Below are positions 31,191-43,366 of a DNA stretch of 64,000 nucleotides, piece after piece. Origin of the DNA: Nilaparvata lugens. Its lineage: Eukaryota; Arthropoda; Insecta; Hemiptera; Delphacidae. Within the stretch, counting starts at the first letter, position 1; each line of letters begins with the position of its first letter. Made by a program: the position numbers and the translations under genes. The stretch is taken from assembly GCF_014356525.2 (NCBI RefSeq), contig NC_052510.1, forward strand, positions 19,077,999 to 19,141,998, given 5' to 3'. The notes under the pieces were generated by a model. It was not told where the DNA came from and did not search any database. It saw nothing but the letters and a program-made list of their open reading frames with translations.

Positions 31191-33696
31191 CAGCGTGATT
31201 CATAATTATAGTAAAATAATTTAATACGTGATAGTAGAGGTAAAAATAAGAAAAAAAGTTCTTATAAACATATATCCATAAACGCTTCATTAGCGAGCTA
31301 TACAGGGTGAAAGTTTTCGCCCGGAATTCAGTTCCTCTGGTGAAATACACCGATGCTGAATTGTTTGGGGACTAGTTTTTGGAAAACTTATGCTGAATTC
31401 ATATGGAAAAATATCTGAAAAATTGAATAAAACTAGTCTGGAAGCTGTAGTGAGAGTAGTTTTTGATAAAAAAATTGAAATATGCAAAAAATCTAAGTAG
31501 GAAAACACAGACTTCTACGTTTGATGCCCAATAACTTTTTTTAATGACCAGTAAATAAATAATTTTTCGCAATAACAATTGTAGAGAATTTAATTCTGAA
31601 AAGAATTATGTAAGCTGTGTAAACTAAATTTGAATAAAAGTTGAATAAAATGTATTCTTATGTAGTACATTACACCACAAAAATATGCTGTTTTATGAGG
31701 AGAGAACTAATAACTCATAGGTTGTAGCTGGTTGCAAATAAAATATTCGGTTTTTATGAAAAGTTTTTCTTTTATATTGAAGTAACATATCTAAATGACA
31801 TTAAACCTATACCAAAAGACTAAAGATGATGTTCAAAGTGACCTCCGTTGTTCTTAATGCATATGTTCAGACGTCTTCTCATCGATTGTCGGACCCGTTC
31901 AAATATTCCAGGAGTCTGCTTTATCATTTCTATTCCGTTCAAAATCCTTAATCGGAGTTCTTCAATGGTATCAATCGGAGTATTGTATACTAAGGTTTTC
32001 AAGTGTCCCCAAAGATAAAAATCCAAAGGATTCAAGTCTGGTGACCTAGCTGGCCATGGTACTGGCCCACCTCGGCCTATCCATTGATTTGGAAAGCTGT
32101 GATTCAGGAGTTCACGAACAAAAATACTGAAGTGTGCTGGAGCTCTATCATGCATAAACCGAATGTTTTGGCGCAACTGAAGAGGTACATCTTCAAGTAA
32201 GATAAATAGCTCCTCTCTCAAAAAGTTTAAGTAGATTATGCCATTAAGCCTGAGAAGAAGCTCGAACAGAAGTGGATGATCTATAATTCCTGCCCAAATG
32301 TTCACTGAAAACTGATGTTGTGGACACGATTAGGATTGATGGCATGAGGATTCTCATCTGCCCAAATATGTTGGTTGTGGACGTTAACGTTCTTGTGAAG
32401 TGTGCCTCGTCGGTAAATAAAACGGTTGTTAAAAAGTTTGGGTTAACAAGTTTTTCTAAAAACCACCGGCAATTACAAGCACGGGGAATACAGTCTCGTG
32501 GCAATGGAGTATGAACTTTCTAGAGGTGGTATGGATGTAATTGTTGCTCTATTAGTATCCTCCAAATAATAGATTGATTGACATTAAACTGCAATGACAA
32601 TTCTCTCGTGCTCTTCTCTGGATGTTCATAAATTTCATTAAGAACTTGTTCTTCTAACTCAACAGTCATAGAGTAGATCGGGGTCTGCCTGCATAAATGT
32701 GCTCTTTGGATATCAAAGAGCCTGTTCCAGACAGACGTTGATGAATAGTGGCAAAAACCCTGAACTTGGACTTACTCGATTAGGAAAGTTCTCTTGATAT
32801 GAACGTCTTGCATCAGTACTATTACAGTGTCCCATTCCATACATTAAATGCATGTAAGCTGATTCGGAGTATGAATAATGTCTAAAATTACCTGCCATTT
32901 TTTTTAAAAAGTTAACACCTAACACAAAAGAAAAGTGAAATGGTTACAAATAACTGGTTAATAGATTGAACAAAAAACACAACGCGGTTACAGTAGGCCT
33001 AACTTACAGTTTGTTGTTTTGTTCAACAGTGAGCTAAAATACTTCTAAAAATAATTTTCAGCTGATAATTTCTTTTAAATATAATCTCATTTAAAACAAA
33101 ATACGAGCTCGTAAATCAGCTGTTTTGGAACAGCTGTTATTTAAATCCATGTTTTATTTGCAATCAGCTACAACCTATGAGTTGTTATTAGTTCTCTCCT
33201 CATAAAACAGCAAATTTTTGTGGTGTAATGAACTACATAAGAATAAATTTTATTCAAATTAAGTTTACACAGCTTACATAATTCTTTTCAGAATTATATT
33301 CTCTACCATTTTTATTGCGAAAAATTATGTGTTTACTGGTCATTAAAGAAAGTTATTGGGCATCAAACGAAGAAGTCTGTGTTTTTCTACTTAGAATTTT
33401 TGCATATTTCAACTTTCTTCTCAAAAACTACTCACACTACAGCTTCCAGACTAGTTTTATTCAATTTTTCAGATATTTTTCCATATGAATCCAGCATAAG
33501 TCTTTCAAAAACTAGTCCCCAAACAATTCAGCATCGACGTATTTCACCAGAGGAACTGAATTCCGGGCGAAAACTTTCACCCTGTAAAGCTCGCAAATGA
33601 AGCGTTTATGGATACATGTTTATAAGAACTTTTTCTCTTATTTTTACCTCTACTATCACGTATTAAATGATTTCACCATAATTATGAATCACCCTG
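31191..33696 (-). mobile_element. Tc1/mariner element with about 550 bp terminal inverted repeats
   Basis: The termini CAGCGTGATTCATAATTATA and, read inward from the right, CAGGGTGATTCATAATTATG are flanked by TA on both sides. The inverted repeats run about 31191-31745 and 33145-33696, much longer than the 20-30 bp of classical mariners. Between them lies a degenerate minus-strand transposase. It sits in the Dr1 intron, transcribed in the same direction as Dr1. Confidence 0.85.
31823..32925 (-). pseudogene. Mariner-family transposase spaced DD41D, frameshifted
   Basis: The minus strand opens with YSESAYMHLMYGMGHCN (32880 downwards), the N-terminal DNA-binding helices. LFTDEAHFTR near 32405 supplies the first catalytic aspartate, FMHDRAPAHF near 32150 the second and SPDLNPLDFYLWG near 32030 the third. 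I count 41 residues between the second and third, the spacing known for the DD41D (rosa/Visitor-type) mariners. It ends GGHFEHHL. Frame changes near 32300 and 32700 break it, so it is inactive as read. Confidence 0.85.
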
Positions 33697-33699
33697 TAT

Positions 33700-35935
33700 A
33701 TTCTTAATTAACCGAGGATGGTTATAGGCCTATTCAACATTCTTAAAATTTTCATTACGTCAAGTTATAAAATAGACCCTTGTGGAGCACGGGTTACCTG
33801 CTAGTCAATAATAAAGTTTTGATCAAGGAATAAGGAAGTGTTCTTTTCATCGATTTGCAACATTCAGAACAGTACTGAACTGTACTCTGCATGACACTCC
33901 ACAGCGTTTTCGGCCGACTGTACAGTGCATCAGTCAGTTTATCAGTGACCTTTGACTCAATGACTTAAATGAGAAAGGGGCTGAAAAAAATATAATTAAA
34001 TAAAAATATCATAGAGATTTACAATTTATTGATGCAAATATAAACACATCAAAGAATGCGTTTTCGCATTGCGGGTACATAATTAAAAACAAAAACATTA
34101 AGCAGATTAAAAAAGTTTATCCAATATGTTGTTTATTTGAAATGACCCTGAATAAAAACCGGATGAGCAAGGTGTATAATATTAATTTTTCGTGATAGGA
34201 TATTATTTATAACTACTCTAAATACTTTTGTTACCAAATATATCATTATATCTTAGAGCCTGTTTGACTGAATTCTCCAATTGGTTTTAATTTATTTAGT
34301 ACCTATAAATTCAAAATGGATGATCAATTATTGATTCACAAGGAAGTATGATAAAGAGAATCCAAATCAAATAAAATTCTAATCATGTTTAGAAAAAATC
34401 AGTGATTGGAGCATATATGTCTTGAAATTATTTCAGATATCAGTGACAGTACGAAAACTGATGATTTGAAGCCGAAATTAGTAAAATAAATCAACAGTAT
34501 AAATGTTTCATTATAATAATTGAGAAATATTCACCACTTAGTATTTTGCTGTTTGAATTCGCTGAGCGGTTCGCTGCGCAGCGAATTGCATGGTTCGCTG
34601 CGCTGTTCGAGGTTCGGTTCGGCATGTGTGGACATACTTAAATAATGAATATCGCAAGAAAACCTACTCGTTCCGATAGATCCTATCGATGCAGGGCACC
34701 GATAAAACGCCGAATCGATACACGATATTTATAGAACGCCACATCGATGCACCAACCTGCATCATCCATCACTATTACACCACTCATCCACTGGCTAAAT
34801 TTCAACTCTGTTCTTAATTAATATACAATTGGCTAGTTGACGGGAGTGTCAAAGAATTCCCGTACCTCAACAAAATTCCCGTACATTTCCCGCCCAAATG
34901 AAATTCACGTACAATTCCCGGATTTCCCGCCGCGAGGACACCCTGTGAATTCGATTTAGAACGATATACTATGTTTGCTACAATATTTGTTAATATACTA
35001 TGTACTATTCTACACTAACTGCATCCAGTTACTGTACTTTTTTGGACTTTCTGAAGTAAACATGTTTTCTAAAAAAAAGATAAATAAACGAAAATAAGGT
35101 TTTCTTGCTGAATTTTTCTTCTCGTGAGATCAGCTGAATGATCCCACACATGCACTCGTTCACTCTCTTCCATTACGGTACCGACAGACGATAAAAATTT
35201 CCACCTGTTTTTCCAAGGACGTATTTATCATTTTAATGTCCTTCAGCGAGTTATCGCAGGGTTGAGACCTAGTGCAATCGAATTATCATATCATAAACCT
35301 AATTTGTTCCAAATTTCGTGAGAATCGTTAGAGCAGTTTTCGAGATCAGGTCACATACAGACATCTAAACATATAAACAGAAATTGCTCGTTTAATAGTA
35401 TAGGATTCTAGGTACATTGAAACCAAATTAAAATATTGTTTTCATATTGGTCATGGGAAAATGCTCCGTCATCTGATCAGAGTTTTCAATGTCAATGTTA
35501 CTTTTCTGGGTTCAATTTCTTTTAAAAAATGGTCCCTTACGGGAGATAAAAATTAACGGTCACTTTCTCCAATGAAAGTTAAACTCAAATTCTAGTTCAA
35601 ACCAATAGCTGACTTAATTGAAACACAGTAGGCTATAATAAATGCAACCATACATTGATTAAACAGGTTTAATAGTCAAACCAATTTGGAGAATCGACCC
35701 TAAATCTCGAATGGACAGGGCAGACTGCCCTGCCGACTTGTCTGCTCCCAGTATAAAAACGTCAGAAAAAGCGCTTCATGAGGCTTGGCCTTAAGGACCC
35801 TCATACAGAAGAGGCATGGACGTGGCGCTGACATTTTTCACTTGTTTTGCCACGCCACTTTCGCTCATCCACAATTGACAAGTATAATTGTTTCAACTAT
35901 AATGGTTTTGTCATTGAACCCCTAGTAAAACCAAA
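33700..35935. other. No gene; part of the Dr1 intron
   Basis: Flanking sequence of the mariner (TTAACCGAGGATGGTTATAG at about 33707) looks like an older dispersed repeat interrupted by it. About 34575-34625 carries GTTCGCTGCGC blocks whose complement is at 28622-28665. 35270-35405 (ATTGCTCGTTTAATAGTATA) resembles another repeat end. No coding sequence was supported. Confidence 0.4.
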
Positions 35936-36631
35936 TTGGTGCCTTTTCATGCTCGCAATGCCCAGGGAACGTTTCATGTTAAACTAGACTCAGATACCAC
36001 CTTGAAGCCCTCTGATGGAACCACTTTTCTGGGATTGTTCTTGGATAGTGATATGAAGTGGAAGTCTCACTCTTCTGAACTGTTGAGGAAGCTGAGTAGA
36101 GCAACATTTGCGGTGGGTGTGATCTCCAGGGTTGCAGGTACAAGTACAGCGTTAATTGTGTATCATGCTTATTTTGCATCCCATCTACGCTTTGGTATCA
36201 TTTTTTGGGGCAGAACAACAGAATTTGAATCTATTTTCAGGACTCAAAAAAAAGCTTTGAGGCGAATATTCGGCCTGACAGACAGGTGTTCTTGCAGACC
36301 CATATTTAGAGAACACTCCCTCCTTACAGCCCCGGCAGTTTATGTCTTAGAGTTAGCTCTATTTGTTTTTAGAAATAAGGACCGTTTCCAGGAGAGACAA
36401 GTGGCGCATTTATATAACACGCGATTCAGGGGACTCAGGTATCCAGAGCACAGGCTGACTCTCTTGGAGAAGGGCCCTTATTACATGGGCATCAAGGTTT
36501 ACAATGTCCTACCACAGATAGTCAAGGAAAGTGCTACTCCTGGTTTATTTAAGAAAAAATTAAAAACAATTCTCATAGGTATGTGTCCCTATAAAGTTGA
36601 GGAATTTTTTGAGAAGATAGCCTCTACATGA
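35936..36631 (+). pseudogene. LINE ORF2 C-terminal part, open for 231 codons
   Basis: The frame covers the segment after the catalytic site: TTFLGLFLDSDMKWKSH, then HAYFASHLRFGIIFWG, KKALRRIFGL and the closing VYNVLPQIVKESATP...FKKKLK block. This is the usual C-terminal third of Jockey/CR1 ORF2. The frame is intact to its stop at 36631, so it decayed less than its neighbours, but the reverse transcriptase core and endonuclease are absent (5' truncation, normal for LINEs). It is antisense to Dr1. Confidence 0.85.
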
Positions 36632-37032
36632 TTTGCCAATATAGTATGGTCACTGCTAGTGTTCTATTTATGTAATAGTTGGTTTGGAGTATGACAGTGG
36701 GTTTATAAGTGATCCACATTCATGTTTTTTTTCTTCTTTCTTTTTCCCATTTTGAATAATTAAATGACATTTCACACATCACTAGAGCCTAGCTCTGCTT
36801 TTGTGATTTTTACGTGAAGAATTGAATAAAATAAAAATAAAAATTGAAAAAATGCATCATTGAAATGATTGTGACAAGAAAAAAGAACTTTAGTTATTTT
36901 TCTCTCGAATATAGATAAAATTTAAGAAAGTGTTAGTTATCTTCACACAGTGCTGTTGCTACATGGCAGGATAATAAACATCAATAAAACATAATAGTGT
37001 AGTTGAGAAGTTGATATTGTGGTAATTATTCA

Positions 37033-38014
37033 TATTGAATGAAAAAAGACTAAGAAATTGTCAAAAAACCACTGATTTATTGATAATTAGAAAGACCGGT
37101 TTCGGTTATTACACCGAAATTCACCTTCAGTTTTCGCTCTATTATGTTTTGAATGAAAAAAGACTAAGAAATTGTCAAAAAACCACTGATTTATTGATAA
37201 TTAGAAAGACCGGTTTCGGTTATTACACCGAAATAACCGAAACCGGTCTTCCTAATTATCAATAAATCAGTGGTTTTTTGACAATTTCTTAGTCTTTTTT
37301 CATTCAAAACATAATAGAGCGAAAACTGAAGGTGAATTTCGGTGTAATAACCGAACCGGTCTTTCTAATTATCAATAAATCAGTGGTTTTTTGACAATTT
37401 CTTAGTCTTTTTTCATTCAAAACATAATAGAGCGAAAACTGAAGGTGAATTTCGGTGTAATAACCGAAACCGGTCTTTCTAATTATCAATAAATCAGTGG
37501 TTTTTTGACAATTTCTTAGTCTTTTTTCATTCAAAACATAATAGAGCGAAAACTGAAGGTGAATTTCGGTGTAATAACCGAAACCGGTCTTTCTAATTAT
37601 CAATAATCAGTGGTTTTTTGACAATTTCTTAGTCTTTTTTCATTCAAAACATAATAGAGCGAAAACTGAAGGTGAATTTCGGTGTAATAACCGAAACCGG
37701 TCTTTCTAATTATCAATAAATCAGTGGTTTTTTGACAATTTCTTAGTCTTTTTTCATTCAAAACATAATAGAGCGAAAACTGAAGGTGAATTTCGGTGTA
37801 ATAACCGAAACCGGTCTTTCTAATTATCAATAAATCAGTGGTTTTTTGACAATTTCTTAGTCTTTTTTCATTCAAAACATAATAGAGCGAAAACTGAAGG
37901 TGAATTTCGGTGTAATAACCGAAACCGGTCTTTCTAATTATCAATAAATCAGTGGTTTTTTGACAATTTCTTAGTCTTTTTTCATTCAAGACATAATAGA
38001 GCGAAAACTGAAGG
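37033..38014. repeat. 114 bp tandem repeat array that switches strand
   Basis: Unit of 114 bp (38 codons) beginning near the palindromic AACCGGTTTCGGTTATTACA. About 1.7 units run on one strand from 37033 to about 37228. The order then inverts at CCGAAATAACCG, and about 6.8 units run on the other strand to 38014. Most units are identical apart from small deletions near 37354 (AA) and 37604 (A). Because 114 is a multiple of three, the array stays open for long stretches. Confidence 0.9.
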
Positions 38015-38338
38015 TGAATCTTGAAAATTAAACTTGATGCTGTTCATCCAATCTCCATGTTTCTATTAACTCTATTTCTCTGGAAAACCAATGAACAGCT
38101 CGTTATTCAGTTAGGAGGGAACATAGACAAACGAAAAATTAAAAAAAAAAACAGCAACAATACAAATGTTGTAAGCATCCTTGAATTATGCAAAGTTGGA
38201 ATACCATTTTTTAATTGTAAAAAAACTTCATCTGTAACGGTGAAATGACATTTTTACTATGCAAACGGCCCTTAAGGTCCAGCAGTAATAATAATAAATT
38301 TATTGATTCAATAATAGACAATTATTCCTTGAAATAAT

Positions 38339-39105
38339 TTGGGGATGACCAACAGGCACATGATAAATGGTGCAAATTTGAATAATATACGATATGCGGA
38401 TGATACCATCATGTTTGCAGATAGTCTTGAAGGATTACAAGAGTTGATGAACAGTGTAACAAGAATAAGCTCACAGTATGGTTCAGAAATAAACACAAAG
38501 AAAACAAAACTTCTGATAGTGAGTAAAGAGAACATTGCTGGAGCCAGCCTTTACATCGATCAAGTTAGGGTAGAAAGAGTGAAGCAGTACAATTATCTAG
38601 GAATAATTATTAATGAGAAGTGGGATAACTCTCAAGAAATCCGGTGTCGCATCGAAAAAGCCCTTTCAGTGTTTGTTAAAATGAGCTCACTCTTCAAATC
38701 CCACAATTTGTCTTCAGAAATGAAGCTCCGACTCATGCGTTGCTACATTTTCTCTGTTTTGCTATATGGTGTGGAAACCTGGACTCTAAACAAAGAAATC
38801 ACCAGGAGACTTGAAGCATTTGAACTATGGCTTTACAGAAGAATTTTAAGGATATCTTGGACACAAAAAGTCACAGCCGGAAACTCCAATGCCTCGGGCA
38901 TATAATGAGGAACACAGAAAGGTACGGGCTACTCCAAGAGATCCTTCAAGGCAAGATAAACAGCAAGAGAAAACCGGGTCGAAGAAGAATATCTTGGTTG
39001 GCAAATCTGAGGAAGTGGTTCGGTAAAACATCAGTAAAACTCTTTCGAATCGCAACCAACAAAATCAAGATAGCCATGCTGATAGCCAACATCCGGAACG
39101 GATAG
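38339..39105 (+). pseudogene. RTE-clade LINE, C-terminal part, frameshifted
   Basis: IRYADDTIMFADSLEGLQEL holds the catalytic pair. INTKKTKLLIVSK, YNYLGIIINE, LLYGVETWTLNK and AFELWLYRRILRISWT follow, the standard order of RTE-type reverse transcriptases. Near 38865-38885 about 20 residues are lost and the frame shifts. LGHIMRN, PGRRRISWLANLRKWFG and IAMLIANIRNG then close the protein at 39105. It lies in the Dr1 intron, antisense. Confidence 0.85.
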
Positions 39106-39815
39106 GCACTTAGAGAAGAAGAACAGGCACATCTTAAAACTGGACCTCCCCCGAATTTCGATTCATATACTAGCCTAGTAATATGAATAGGATAATTCAT
39201 TTTTCAGAAACAATTTTTCCCAGCGGTTAGCAAAATCTTTGATCTCTCATATTAGATGAGTAGCGTGCTCTCATTAGCCTAATGTCGTTTGAAGGGTGAC
39301 AGCTTGAGATCAGTTTCTTGAACAGACAGTGTTAAACAACTGAATTCACTAAAGTGGGCCCGAAACCCACCCAAAACATTTTGCAGATCAATTAATCTTT
39401 GTAACACTTAATTTATCTGAAGTAGTCGGTCCCACTCACTTAAGACATTGGTATTTTATTTGAAATTGAACCCTACAATTTCACAGATGGAAAAGATAAC
39501 TGCTTTGTTACTTGTTGCGTTTCTAGTGTGCAAGCAGACTATGAGAAAACAATAATCTCATTCACACGTGAACAGCTGCTGCATTCTCAGGTGAGAAAAA
39601 TTCTCGGAGCTCTAAAATCGTTTGTTGCTTGTACGAGCCGCCTAAAAGACATTAAAAATATGAACAGCATGCTTTTCAAACACTCACCTTTCTTGAACCT
39701 GTTTCATAAATACTTACAAAATTAATATAATATTATAGCTGCATTCATTTTTACACTCAATAACATCTATCATCCTTACACTTTGTGATTCTTTCAATGG
39801 ATGAATGAACTTCTA

Positions 39816-40092
39816 CCATAGAGAAACAATAGCATAAGTAGATATCCCATGGTATAGGGCGTTTATGTCGCAACTTTTACTGTTATCTCAAGCTGATAGT
39901 CTACGTAGTTCTTTCCCGTGAAGCTTTATGACGCTGGTAGTCTCTCATATTGTGTCGTTCATACACTCTTACCCGGTCAAAACAGTAAAAATCGACAATA
40001 ATCGACAGTAATCAGCTTGAGATAACAGTAAAAGTTGCGACATAAACGCCCTATACCATGGGATATCTACTTGCGCTATATTTACTCTATGC
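39816..40092. repeat. Palindromic MITE, copy 2, next to the Dr1 middle exon
   Basis: ATAGAGAAACAATAGCATAA and the arms TAGATATCCCATGGTATAGG...GTCGCAACTTTTACTGTTAT are complemented on the right up to 40092. It is longer than copy 1 (26386-26609). It lies about 90 bp inside the 5' end of the giant Dr1 intron. Confidence 0.85.
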
Positions 40093-40182
40093 TTCTATCC
40101 ATCAGAATACCATCTCACTTGATGTTCTAATCGTTAACATACAGGCTCCAGATTGATAAAAACATAAGAATGCATAGCATAC

Positions 40183-40346
40183 CCTGGCAAATAGTTCCTG
40201 CTGCTGCCTGAGCAATTCTTCTTCGGGTATTCCCAGGTTCTCGAGTCGTGTGCTCTGTCTTCTTCGCTTGGCGGCAACTGCTTTGCAATCTCGTAATACT
40301 GCTTCAGCATCGGCTCTGTAATCGCCGAATCCCAATCGGTCTAATG
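40183..40346 (-). CDS. Dr1: Dr1 (NC2 beta), middle coding exon
   Basis: Acceptor TTTGTTCAG just above 40346 and donor AGG|GTATGC at 40182-40181. The first two bases complete the alanine codon left by the first exon. The 54 further codons read LDRLGFGDYRADAEAVL, then CKAVAAKRRR and RLENLGIPEEELLRQQQELF, which follow the end of the histone fold in Dr1 (LESLGFGSY, LENLGIPEEELLRQQQELF in the vertebrate protein). These residues lead into the region that contacts TBP-DNA. Confidence 0.93.
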
Positions 40347-41049
40347 CTGAACAAATATGTAAAATTGTCAATTAAAAAAAATAAGACTTGAATTAAACGT
40401 TTTAAAAACTATTATTTGAATGAATACTAGAAACTGGTTTTATCGGGCAATTGACCACTTAATTGCTAGACATTTTATATTAATGTACAATATCAATACC
40501 TCATCAGGCCACCACTAAACTCATAACATTAGGTTATAGAACTATAGTCAACCGCACGAAAATAGTCTGATAAATGCAACGTTGAAAAAGAAGATCAAAG
40601 TTGTCCACACCTGATCATAAATGAGAATTATTCAATGAACCTGACGAATTTCCAATGTCTATGAGTGCTGGGGGGGGGGTGAGGGGATACCCATCTGTTC
40701 CAATTTCCATTGGACTATTTTCGTGTGGTTGACTATAATAGACACGGTGGCCTGATGTTATTAGTAGGTATTGTATTGTACAATAATATTGACCGTGTAG
40801 GGATCAATTTGAAGCAGAATTAGATTTAAAATTGAACTGAGAAAGAACAAATATTTAAAATAATTTTCCAGTACGGCAATCTTCTTGAGATTTTTTTCAA
40901 ATGACAATAATTATTTATTTTAACGAGTGATTAGAAAACAAAGATTTAAGAGGATTTTGAAAAATTGGTTGTATGGGAGGAAATGTATTGTAGTATTTCT
41001 CTATAATAAAGCTTTGCGATAGAGATTATATAAATTTATTTAATGTTAT

Positions 41050-42910
41050 CTATTGGAACAGTCATGGATTTGGAAATTGCTATAATATGCACAAATCTCA
41101 AATTAATCTGTTTAATAATTACTCTGTGATATGCATTAGTGAAACATGGCTTTTACAATACACAAGAGTAATGAAACTCATTACAATACATAAGAGGTTT
41201 TGATGATTATAATATTTTATCAGTTCCGGCTTTAAAATGCGATATTAGAGGTAGGCCAAGTGGAGGTCTTGTAATGTTGATAAAGAATAGCTTTAAAACA
41301 AAATTGATTACTGATACTGATTCTCTACTGCTTGTTGAGTTATCTAATGATATGCTTAGCTGTATAGCAGGTCTAATTTACATAAGGCCAAATGAGATTA
41401 AAAAATCAATGAAAGGTTTGCAGGATTGTTTCTATGAAAACAAACAATTATTCTCCACTCTACCGGTTATAATAGGAGGAGACTTTAATTTACGTATAGG
41501 TTCTCTCAATCAACATGTAGATAGCGAAGTATTTGATAATTCGTCACTGTGGGCGCGAAGAGTTGTGTTAGATGAATGCTTATCACGCTATGCAGGTAGA
41601 CTTGTCGATATTATGGAAGAGAGTCTGTTTATAATAGTTAACGGTAGGAGTGATAGTGATAGGCCAGCAAAATTCACTTTTCACAACTCGAATGGGTGGA
41701 GGATATGATAGTGTCTGATTCTGTCTTGTCTTCTGATCATTTGCCGTTGTTTTTAAAGACTAATCGAAGAATAGCCAAGTCGTTCTTATCAACTGATAAC
41801 TGTCAGTGGGCGAGAGGGTATCGATGGAGAGAGGAATCTGGTAGAGAGTACTCGGCTTCCCTCTCTCTCGCTGAGAGAATACATTTCCGTAGTGACAGTC
41901 CTCGCAGATTGGCTGGTAATTTAATGCAAGCCATCAAAGAAGGGGCCGAATTTTCGCGAATGATAGTTTCTAAATCAAATGCTACGAGTTTCAAAAATAA
42001 ACCTTGGTTTGACCTATACTGTAATAATCTGAAGAGAAATCTACGTACTGCTTACAGAACTGCAAAGGCCAAACATTTCGATAGGGTTTCATTAAATGTA
42101 TAAATAGCAGCTAAGAATGAATATAAGAGTATGATTAGACAGAAAAAGGTAGACTATTACAAAAATTTGAAAAACAGATTCAGGAATATTAAAAATGGTA
42201 ATGAATTTTGGAGTGCAGTTCCCTATTTTAGAAAGAAAAATACGCAATTAAATATGATAGGTTTGGAGGATTGGGTAGTGTTTCTGAAGAATAAATTCAC
42301 ATCTAATTTGATGGAAAATAGAAATGAAGTAGCTCTGGCAGCCATTTCCCTTCTGGATAGGAAAGTTGATTTTCAGGAATTAGAAGCCATACTAAAAAAA
42401 ACTAAAAACAAAAAACTCCTGGCATCGATGGCTTAAGAATTCTATAAGTCTCTTCCATTTTCATGGAAAAATTACATGGTAGAATTATTTTATTGCATAC
42501 TGGATAAGGGTAGAATTCCAACAAGCTGGGCGGAGATGATTTTGTTCCTATTGTTTAAAAAAGGCGATAAACTGAACCCAAAGAATTACAGGGCAATAGC
42601 TATTTCAAACTGTCTGTTTAAAATTTTTACAAATTTGTCAACTGTGCGTTTATCAACCTGAGCAGAGTATTTCCATGTACTTGGCGAGAGTCAATCTGGC
42701 TTTCGTAGAGGTCGTGGTTACATGGATAATATCTTTTCACTTTATTCTATTATTTATTACTATCTCGAATTGAAGCATCAACCCATGTATGGAATTTTCG
42801 TAGATTATGAAGCCGCGTTTGACTCCATTCCTCATTGTAAGCTGTGGCCCAGATTAAGTAATTTTGGAGTGAGCGGTAAATTTCTTTGTGTTCTTAAAGA
42901 CTTATAATAA
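41050..42910 (+). pseudogene. LINE endonuclease and N-terminal RT, multiply broken
   Basis: A LINE fragment in Dr1 intron 1, antisense to the gene. WNSHGFGN (about 41055) and ICISETWL start an AP-type endonuclease. SGGLVMLIK, IIGGDFNLRIG (near 41475) and LSSDHLPLFLK carry its catalytic residues, with a frame change at 41695. After the linker come ILFLLFKKGDKLNPKNYRAI, SQSGFRRGRGYMDN and FVDYEAAFDSIPH with the first RT aspartate. It ends near 42905 just before the PQG block. Stops and shifts lie near 42102, 42436 and 42661. It may be the 5' part of the family whose 3' part opens this window. Confidence 0.85.
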
Positions 42911-42912
42911 AG

Positions 42913-43126
42913 CAGCTGTAAAGGAGTGAAGCTAATGATTTGGCAGGTTTTGCAATGTAATCTGGGTATGGAGCATATAAAAGGGGTTTAGAAAATGTTG
43001 ACAATAGTGTTGACAATAGCAGCTGTAAAGGAGTGAAGCTAATGATTTGGCAGGTTTTGCAATGTAATCTGGGTATGGAGCATATAAAAGGGGTTTAGAA
43101 AATGTTGACAGTAGTGTTGACAATAT
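42913..43126 (+). repeat. Two tandem 107 bp units at the end of the LINE fragment
   Basis: CAGCTGTAAAGGAGTGAAGC at 42913 recurs at 43020. Both units contain CATATAAAAGGGGTTTAG and end with GTTGACAATA-type sequence. They are nearly identical: one A/G change and the ends. The first unit starts within the LINE coding sequence, so LINE sequence was duplicated with whatever follows. Confidence 0.85.
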
Positions 43127-43366
43127 CAATGTTCTTCTCTTTTCATTTCAGAGGAAATTGAAAATCTTGGTTCACTTTTTATTGTTCAACTGTAATAAGA
43201 TAGTTTATTATTATTACTTGATAGTCTGCTAACTATCAAGTAAACTAAATTAGTTAACTAAATTATTCCAGATAATTTAATATTTCTCGCCAGGGGCTAG
43301 TGGATCGATGAATAGCCAATAGTCAACTGAAACTACATGTGAAAATTTAGGCCTAATATTTCTTAC

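Larger units (their letters stand above)
26959..34940. other. Pair of inverted CAGGGTGTCC termini 8 kb apart
   Basis: CAGGGTGTCC at about 26959 faces its complement GGACACCCTG at about 34940. Both sides carry clustered TTCCCG motifs just inside (27000-27020 and 34860-34930). CAGGGTGTCC is a common hAT terminus. No 8 bp target duplication matches, and much of the interval is made of other elements, so this may be one large, heavily invaded element or two separate ends. Confidence 0.3.

Noticed and set aside
37304..37989. Repetitive peptides of 99 and 129 codons
   Set aside because: They come only from the 114 bp array, whose unit is divisible by three; no start context or upstream gene supports translation. 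Kept as a finding about the array only.
39528..39725. 65-codon frame in the Dr1 intron
   Set aside because: Short, unrecognised, and not flanked by usable splice sites for Dr1 on the other strand.
40667..40686. G-rich stretch (GGGGGGGGGTGAGGGG)
   Set aside because: Considered as a quadruplex or polypurine site, but it is isolated and tied to no element end.
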